Source of the DNA: Hyphomicrobiales bacterium
GTDB taxonomy: Bacteria; Pseudomonadota; Alphaproteobacteria; Rhizobiales; Rhizobiaceae
Direction: 5' to 3'
Assembly (NCBI GenBank): GCA_900470195.1
Contig: UEIJ01000034.1
Location: 1-64,000, forward strand
Length of the DNA: 64,000 bases
Positions within the stretch are counted from its first letter, which is position 1. Every line of letters starts with the position of its first letter. Position numbers and translations under genes: made by a program. The notes under the pieces are model-generated. The model did no database searches. It saw only the letters and a program-made list of their open reading frames with translations, and was not told the DNA's origin. Shown piece after piece: positions 58,348 to 64,000 of the stretch.

Positions 58348-60642
58348 ATGCCAGCCTCGACGCCGAAGGGCAACACATCAGAACGCGCACCCACAGCCAG
58401 TGAGAAGGAAGCGCTAGACTTTCACGCGCAGGGTCGCCCGGGCAAGCTGGAGATCAACCCCACCAAGCCCATGACCACACAGCGCGATCTGTCGCTCGCC
58501 TATTCTCCGGGCGTCGCCGTGCCGGTAAAGGCAATCGCCGAAGACGCCGCCCGCGCTTACGACTATACGGCCAAGGGCAATCTGGTCGCCGTCATTTCGA
58601 ACGGCACCGCAATTCTCGGCCTCGGCAATCTGGGCGCGCTCGCGTCCAAGCCCGTCATGGAAGGCAAGGCCGTGCTGTTCAAGCGCTTCGCCGATGTCGA
58701 CTCCATCGATCTTGAAGTCGATACGACTGACATCGACGCCTTCATCAATGCGGTGCGCTATCTCGGCCCGTCGTTCGGCGGCATCAATCTGGAAGATATC
58801 AAGGCGCCCGACTGCTTCATCATCGAGAGTCGCCTGCGCGAATTGATGGACATCCCGGTTTTTCACGACGACCAGCACGGAACGGCAATCATCGCTGCTG
58901 CGGGCCTGATCAATGCGCTGCATCTGACCGGCCGCGACATGAAGACGACGAAACTCGTCTGCAATGGCGCGGGTTCGGCGGGTATTGCCTGTATCGAACT
59001 TATCAAGGCGATGGGTTTTGCCCCGGAGAACGTCATCCTGTGCGACACCAAGGGTGTTGTCTATCAGGGTCGCGAAGAGGGCATGAACCAGTGGAAATCG
59101 GCCCATGCGGTCAAGACCGACAAGCGGTCGCTTGCAGATGCCATGAATGGCGCGGACGTCGTGTTCGGTCTTTCGGCGAAAGGCGCGTTTACGGAAGATA
59201 TGGTGCGCTCCATGGCGCCGAACCCGATCATCTTCGCCATGGCCAATCCCGACCCGGAAGTCACGCCCGAAGAAGTGGCGCGCATCCGCGACGATGCCAT
59301 CGTTGCGACGGGCCGTTCGGATTATCCGAACCAGGTCAACAATGTCCTTGGTTTTCCCTACATCTTCCGCGGCGCGCTCGACGTGCGTGCGACCACCATC
59401 AACGATGCGATGAAAATCGCCGCCGTCAACGCGCTGGCCGAACTTGCCCGTGAGGACGTGCCGGACGATGTTGTGGCTGCCTATCAGGGCAGCCGCCCGC
59501 GCTTCGGCCCGAGCTACATCATTCCGGTACCGTTCGATCCGCGCCTGCTTGCATCGGTCTCGGCTGCCGTCGCCAAGGCCGCGATGGAAACCGGCGTTGC
59601 CGGACGCGCCATTGCCGACATCGAAGGCTACAAGCGCGAACTGTCGGCCCGTCGCGATCCGATCGCCTCCACCCTTCGCGGCATCTATGAACGCGTGCGG
59701 CGCCAGCCGAAGCGCATCGTCTTTGCCGAAGGCGAGGAAGAACAGGTGATGCGCGCCGCCGTTTCCTACGTCAATCAGGGTCTCGGCACCGCTATCCTCG
59801 TAGGACGCGAAGAACGCGTGCGCGATACAGCGAAGGCTGCCGGTCTCGATCTCGACCGTCCCGGCATCGAAATCATCAATGCGCGCCTGTCGAGCCGCAA
59901 TGCCGCCTATGCCGACTATCTTTACGAGAAATTGCAGCGTAAGGGCTATCTGACCCGCGATTGCCACCGCCTCATCAACAATGACCGCAATCATTTTGCG
60001 GCCTGCATGGTGGCGCTGGGCGATGCCGATGGCATGGTGACGGGCGTGACCCGCAATTACGCGACGGGTCTCGACGATGTGCGCCGCGTCATCGATTCCA
60101 AGCCCGGCCATCGCGTGGTCGGCGTTTCCATTGCGCTGTGCCGCGGACGCACCGTATTCATCGCCGACACAGCCGTCCATGAAATGCCGACAGCAGCCGA
60201 GCTTGCCGATATCGCAGTCGAGGCTGCGGGCATGGCGCGCCGCATGGGTTATGTGCCGCGCGTGGCGCTCACCGCCTTCTCGACCTTCGGTCATATGGGC
60301 GGTGAACGCTCCGCCCGCATCCAGGAAGCCGTCCGCATTCTTGCAACGCGCCATGTGGATTTCGAATTCGACGGCGAAATGAGTGCCGATGTGGCTCTGA
60401 ACCCGAAGCTGATGGAACAATATCCGTTCATCCGCCTGTCGGGTCCGGCCAATGTGATCGTCACACCCGACAATCATTCGGCGTCGATTGCCGCCGACAT
60501 GCTGCAGGAACTGGGTGGCGCGACGATCATCGGCCCGTTGCTCGTCGGCCTCGACAAGCCCGCGCAGATCGTCACCATCGGCGCGAAGGATTCCGACATC
60601 GTCAATATGGCGGCAATCACCGCCTATAACGCGACGAACTGA
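58348..60642 (+). CDS. maeB: NADP-dependent malic enzyme with PTA-like domain (MaeB)
   Basis: 764 residues from the ATG at 58348, which follows GGAGG. The first 430 residues are the malic enzyme: [20 protein letters not shown] near 50, the NADP site [20 protein letters not shown] near 193 and the [14 protein letters not shown] segment. The rest resembles phosphotransacetylase ([20 protein letters not shown] near 460) and is regulatory in MaeB. It converts malate to pyruvate and CO2 with NADPH formation. A terminator follows 20 bases after the stop. Confidence 0.95.
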   Translation: MPASTPKGNTSERAPTASEKEALDFHAQGRPGKLEINPTKPMTTQRDLSLAYSPGVAVPVKAIAEDAARAYDYTAKGNLVAVISNGTAILGLGNLGALASKPVMEGKAVLFKRFADVDSIDLEVDTTDIDAFINAVRYLGPSFGGINLEDIKAPDCFIIESRLRELMDIPVFHDDQHGTAIIAAAGLINALHLTGRDMKTTKLVCNGAGSAGIACIELIKAMGFAPENVILCDTKGVVYQGREEGMNQWKSAHAVKTDKRSLADAMNGADVVFGLSAKGAFTEDMVRSMAPNPIIFAMANPDPEVTPEEVARIRDDAIVATGRSDYPNQVNNVLGFPYIFRGALDVRATTINDAMKIAAVNALAELAREDVPDDVVAAYQGSRPRFGPSYIIPVPFDPRLLASVSAAVAKAAMETGVAGRAIADIEGYKRELSARRDPIASTLRGIYERVRRQPKRIVFAEGEEEQVMRAAVSYVNQGLGTAILVGREERVRDTAKAAGLDLDRPGIEIINARLSSRNAAYADYLYEKLQRKGYLTRDCHRLINNDRNHFAACMVALGDADGMVTGVTRNYATGLDDVRRVIDSKPGHRVVGVSIALCRGRTVFIADTAVHEMPTAAELADIAVEAAGMARRMGYVPRVALTAFSTFGHMGGERSARIQEAVRILATRHVDFEFDGEMSADVALNPKLMEQYPFIRLSGPANVIVTPDNHSASIAADMLQELGGATIIGPLLVGLDKPAQIVTIGAKDSDIVNMAAITAYNATN

Positions 60643-60662
60643 GAGAGCAGCAACCAGGGATA

Positions 60663-60688
60663 AAAGGCCGGGGCAACCGGCCTTTCCT
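60663..60688 (+). terminator. Terminator after maeB
   Basis: AAAGGCCGG/CCGGCCTTT stem with a GGCAA-type loop, followed by CCTTTT. Confidence 0.8.
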
Positions 60689-60766
60689 TTTGGATATTCA
60701 TGTCCTGTAAAAGCGGCTATAGGATACTCCGTCGCCTCCAATCCTGTAGCCGGACCCAAAACCCGC

Positions 60767-63571
60767 ATGAGCGCACACGACCTTAAGCTGGAAGAGATCG
60801 TCAATCCCGAGACGCTGCGGCGCAAGCTCAACGAACTGGCGGATTCCACGGACGAAAACTACACCAGTCCTACCGTACGCAAAGTGGTTCTTCAGGCCCT
60901 GAAGGATGCACTGGTGCGCGGCCGCGCCCATGCGGAAGGCATGTTGATGAAGGACGGCGGCGGCACGCTTTGCGCCAAACGCCTTTCCTTTCTCATGGAT
61001 ACGCTGATCGAGGCGCTGTTCGAATTTGCCACCACCAAGGCCTATCCGATGGTCAATCCATCGAAGGCGGAAAACATGGCCATTGTCGCCGTCGGCGGGT
61101 ACGGGCGCGGCGGGCTGGCGCCGGGATCGGATATAGATCTTCTGTTTCTGCTGCCCTACAAGCAGACCCCATGGGGTGAGCAGGTGGTCGAATACATGCT
61201 CTACATGCTGTGGGACATGGGACTGAAAGTCGGCCATTCCACGCGCAACATCGATGAATGCATTCGTCTGGCGCGTGAGGACATGACGATCCGCACGGCA
61301 ATTCTCGATGCGCGGTTTCTCACCGGCAATCGCGAGCTCTTCAAAACGCTTGTCAGCCGCTTCGACGAAGAAATCGTCAAGGATACCGGCCCGGAATTCA
61401 TTCAGGCCAAGCTTGCCGAGCGCGATCAGCGCCACCGCAAGGCCGGCGAAACCCGCTATCTGGTGGAGCCGAACGTCAAGGAAGGCAAAGGCGGCCAGCG
61501 CGACCTGCATACGCTGTTCTGGATCACCAAATATTTTTACCGTGTCAAGACGAAGGAAGAGTTGGTCAAGCTCGGTGTTCTGTCACGAGCCGAGCTGAAA
61601 CTGTTCAACAAGGCGGAAGACTTTCTATGGGCGGTGCGGTGCCACATGCACTTCGCGACGCTGAAGGCGGAAGAGCGCCTTTCCTTCGACATACAGCCGG
61701 AAATCGCTGAGCGCCTTGGCTATACGGCGCATCCCGGACAGAACTATGTCGAGCGGTTCATGAAGCACTACTTCCTCGTGGCCAAGGATGTGGGCGACCT
61801 TACCCGCATCATCAGCGCAGCGCTGGAAGAACAGCAGGCCAAGCATGTGCCGGGCTTCAACCGCATCTTCCTCACCTTCTCACGGCGCAAGCGCAAGCTT
61901 TCCGCAGACGGCGACTTCGTTTCGGAAAATCACCGGATCAACATCGCGCGGCCCGATGTTTTCAAGGAAGACCCGGTCAACATCATCCGTCTCTTCCATC
62001 TGGCGGACAAGCACGGGCTGGAGTTCCATCCCGAAGCGATGCAGAGCCTCACCCGCTCCTTGAGACTCATCAATGCCGATCTGCGCGAGAACCCGGAAGC
62101 CAACCGGCTCTTCCTCGAAATTCTGACCTCACCGCGCAATCCCGAACTCATTTTGCGCCGCATGAACGAATCCGGCGTGCTCGGAAAGTTCATTCCGGAT
62201 TTCGGCAAGGTCGTCGCCATGATGCAGTTCAACATGTACCACCATTATACGGTGGACGAGCACCTGCTGCGCTGCATCGCCGTGCTGTCGGAAATCGAGC
62301 ATGGCGAGCTTGAAAACGAACATCCGCTTTCAAACCACCTCATCACCACCGTCAAGCGCGACCGCAACCTGCTTTATGTGGCCCTGCTCTTGCACGACAT
62401 CGCCAAGGGGCGACCGGAGGACCACTCGGTTGCCGGTGCGCGCATTGCCCGCAAGCTCGGCCCCCGCTTCGGCCTTAGCCCCGCCGAAACCGAAACCGTC
62501 GAATGGCTTGTGCGCGAACATCTGACCATGAGCATGGTGGCGCAGTCGCGCGATCTCAATGATCGCAAGACCATCATCGACTTCGCCGATACCGTGCAGA
62601 CGATGGAGCGGTTGAAACTTCTCCTGATCCTGACCGTCTGCGACATCAAGGCGGTCGGCCCCGGTGTATGGAACGGCTGGAAGGGCCAGCTTCTGCGCAC
62701 GCTGTTCTACGAAACCGAATTGGTTTTGACCGGCGGTTTCTCGGAACTATCCCGCGCCGACCGTGACTATCAGGCGCGGGAAGCGCTGGCGGAACGGCTT
62801 TCCGACTGGTCCAAGGACAAGCGCGATGCCTATCTGGCACTTCATTACACCAACTATTTCCTCACCGTCAGCCTTGAGGATCAGGTCCGGCACGCCCATT
62901 TCATCCGCGAAGCCGACCGCAACGAGCGGGCGCTGGCCACGATGGCGAAACCGCATACATTCGAGGCCGTGACTGAAATCACGGTGCTGGCACCCGACCA
63001 TCCGCGCCTGCTGTCGATCATAACGGGTGCCTGCGCTGCGGCAGGGGCCAACATCGTCGACGCGCAGATTTTCACGACCGGTGACGGGCGGGCGCTCGAC
63101 ACCATTCTCATCAGCCGTGAATTTAATACCGACGATGACGAGCGCCGCCGTGCTGAACGCGTCGGCAAGGTTATCGAGGATGTCCTGTCCGGCAAGGCGC
63201 ATTTGCCCGACGTTCTGGCCAAGCGCACCAAGCCGAAAAGGGCCGCCAAGGCTTTCAAGGTTGAGCCGCGGGTCGAGATCAACAACACGCTTTCCAACAA
63301 GTTCACCGTCATCGAGGTGGAAGGTCTGGACCGTCCCGGCCTGCTTTCGGAACTGACCGGCCTTATTTCCGACCTTTCACTGGATATTGCTTCAGCCCAT
63401 ATCACCACATTCGGCGAGAAGGTGATTGACAGTTTTTACGTAACGGACCTAGTGGGCCACAAGATTTCAAATGCCAACCGTCAGGGCAATATCAGGCGCA
63501 AGCTGCTTGGTGTTCTGGGCGGGGAAAACGGCAGCAAGACACAGGGCCGCTCATCGCAGGCCGCAGCATAG
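60767..63571 (+). CDS. glnD: Bifunctional uridylyltransferase/uridylyl-removing enzyme GlnD
   Basis: 934 residues from the ATG at 60767. Nucleotidyltransferase motif [19 protein letters not shown] near 110 (with D-x-D), an HD hydrolase motif [14 protein letters not shown] near 542, and two ACT domains at the C-terminus ([20 protein letters not shown] near 735, and [20 protein letters not shown] near 845) that sense glutamine. GlnD adds or removes UMP on PII proteins according to the nitrogen state. The long leader before the ATG lacks a clear ribosome site. murJ follows 12 bases on. Confidence 0.96.
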   Translation: MSAHDLKLEEIVNPETLRRKLNELADSTDENYTSPTVRKVVLQALKDALVRGRAHAEGMLMKDGGGTLCAKRLSFLMDTLIEALFEFATTKAYPMVNPSKAENMAIVAVGGYGRGGLAPGSDIDLLFLLPYKQTPWGEQVVEYMLYMLWDMGLKVGHSTRNIDECIRLAREDMTIRTAILDARFLTGNRELFKTLVSRFDEEIVKDTGPEFIQAKLAERDQRHRKAGETRYLVEPNVKEGKGGQRDLHTLFWITKYFYRVKTKEELVKLGVLSRAELKLFNKAEDFLWAVRCHMHFATLKAEERLSFDIQPEIAERLGYTAHPGQNYVERFMKHYFLVAKDVGDLTRIISAALEEQQAKHVPGFNRIFLTFSRRKRKLSADGDFVSENHRINIARPDVFKEDPVNIIRLFHLADKHGLEFHPEAMQSLTRSLRLINADLRENPEANRLFLEILTSPRNPELILRRMNESGVLGKFIPDFGKVVAMMQFNMYHHYTVDEHLLRCIAVLSEIEHGELENEHPLSNHLITTVKRDRNLLYVALLLHDIAKGRPEDHSVAGARIARKLGPRFGLSPAETETVEWLVREHLTMSMVAQSRDLNDRKTIIDFADTVQTMERLKLLLILTVCDIKAVGPGVWNGWKGQLLRTLFYETELVLTGGFSELSRADRDYQAREALAERLSDWSKDKRDAYLALHYTNYFLTVSLEDQVRHAHFIREADRNERALATMAKPHTFEAVTEITVLAPDHPRLLSIITGACAAAGANIVDAQIFTTGDGRALDTILISREFNTDDDERRRAERVGKVIEDVLSGKAHLPDVLAKRTKPKRAAKAFKVEPRVEINNTLSNKFTVIEVEGLDRPGLLSELTGLISDLSLDIASAHITTFGEKVIDSFYVTDLVGHKISNANRQGNIRRKLLGVLGGENGSKTQGRSSQAAA

Positions 63572-63583
63572 GTTTTTCAGTAA

Positions 63584-64000
63584 ATGAGTTTGGTCAAGAA
63601 GTTTGCCACGGTCGCGTCCGGAACGCTGATGAGCCGCATTTTCGGCTTCACACGCGAGATGTTCATGGCGGCGGCCCTTGGCACAGGTCCGGTAGCCGAT
63701 GCCTTCAATGCCGCCTTCCGCTTCCCGAACACCTTTCGCCGTCTCTTTGCCGAAGGCGCCTTCAATTCTGCCTTCGTGCCGCTTTTTGCCAAGGAAATCG
63801 AAAAGAACGGCATGGACGGTGCACGCCGCTTTTCCGAAGAAGTGTTTGGCGTTCTCTTCACCGTGCTTCTGTTCCTGACCATCGTAATGGAACTATCGAT
63901 GCCGTTCATCGTGCGCACGGTCATCGCGCCTGGCTTCACTGACGATCCGGTGAAGTTCGAGAACACGGTGCGTCTCGCCGTCATCATGTTCCCCTACCTC
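63584..64000 (+). CDS. murJ: Lipid II flippase MurJ (MviN), 3'-truncated
   Basis: The first 139 residues, cut by the window end. MurJ-type N-terminus: KKFATVASGTLMSRIFGFTR at 5-24, followed by EMFMAAALGTGPVADAFNAA, FRFPNTFRRLFAEGAFNSAF and membrane segments such as FGVLFTVLLFLTIVMELSMP. MurJ flips the cell-wall precursor lipid II to the periplasm. It is 12 bases from glnD on the same strand, probably cotranscribed. The ribosome site is weak. Confidence 0.93.
   Translation, partial: MSLVKKFATVASGTLMSRIFGFTREMFMAAALGTGPVADAFNAAFRFPNTFRRLFAEGAFNSAFVPLFAKEIEKNGMDGARRFSEEVFGVLFTVLLFLTIVMELSMPFIVRTVIAPGFTDDPVKFENTVRLAVIMFPYL

Noticed and set aside
58414-60849. An 811-codon open frame on the minus strand opposite maeB
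   Set aside because: It is antisense to a well-supported malic enzyme, with no family motif or ribosome site.

Overview
This window looks like chromosomal DNA of an alphaproteobacterium of the Brucella/Ochrobactrum group (Rhizobiales). The evidence is the gene content and order: lptC-lptA-lptB-rpoN-hpf-ptsN, sppA-ihfB-lapA, hrcA-grpE, mutS/maeB-glnD-murJ, and metH next to a BabR/BlxR-like LuxR gene. A BA14K-family protein and two families of short intergenic repeats typical of these genomes point the same way. The assignment rests on recognition, not on a database search. No phage, insertion sequence, integrase, toxin-antitoxin pair or CRISPR array was seen; this is mostly core chromosome, and the unusual material lies in the regulators and the intergenic control sites.

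Region 1-11 kb: the end of an ABC exporter; an LTA-synthase-like phosphoglycerol transferase behind a phased Pho-box-like array; a LacI-type regulator; an alcohol/acetaldehyde oxidation set (GAF-Fis regulator, aldehyde dehydrogenase, zinc alcohol dehydrogenase, DUF779 protein) with an 18-bp dyad between regulator and target; and glpR-glpD with three helically phased half-sites in front of glpD. Region 11-20 kb: a LuxR-type response regulator with a degenerate receiver, divergent from a Crp/Fnr regulator across an AT-rich region with dyads; tRNA-Pro; the sulfate activation genes cysD-cysNC-cysQ; an omega-aminotransferase; and a BabR/BlxR-like LuxR regulator with a 25-bp dyad upstream.

Region 20-32 kb: metH with a palindrome overlapping its promoter; a BA14K protein; ogt; and the sulfite-assimilation operon cysG-DUF2849-cysI-cysH-DUF934. 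Sulfur handling (cysD/NC/Q, cysG/I/H and metH) is the main metabolic theme of 13-31 kb. Region 31-43 kb: a housekeeping operon rph, VOC protein, rdgB, hemW, rsmI, yraN with several stop/start overlaps; divergent hrcA then grpE; a TRIC-family membrane protein; an adenosine kinase; nth; and hsp20 behind a sigma-32-type promoter and a ROSE-type RNA thermometer.

Region 43-64 kb: ptsN, hpf, rpoN, lptB, lptA and lptC on the minus strand; sppA, ihfB and lapA; two RNA methyltransferases translationally coupled to lspA; olsB with a second Pho-box-like site; mutS; maeB; glnD; and the start of murJ, cut by the window end. Several genes answer to envelope, heat or nutrient stress: ornithine lipids and the phosphoglycerol transferase (possibly phosphate), hrcA/grpE/hsp20 (heat), and ptsN/rpoN/glnD (nitrogen).
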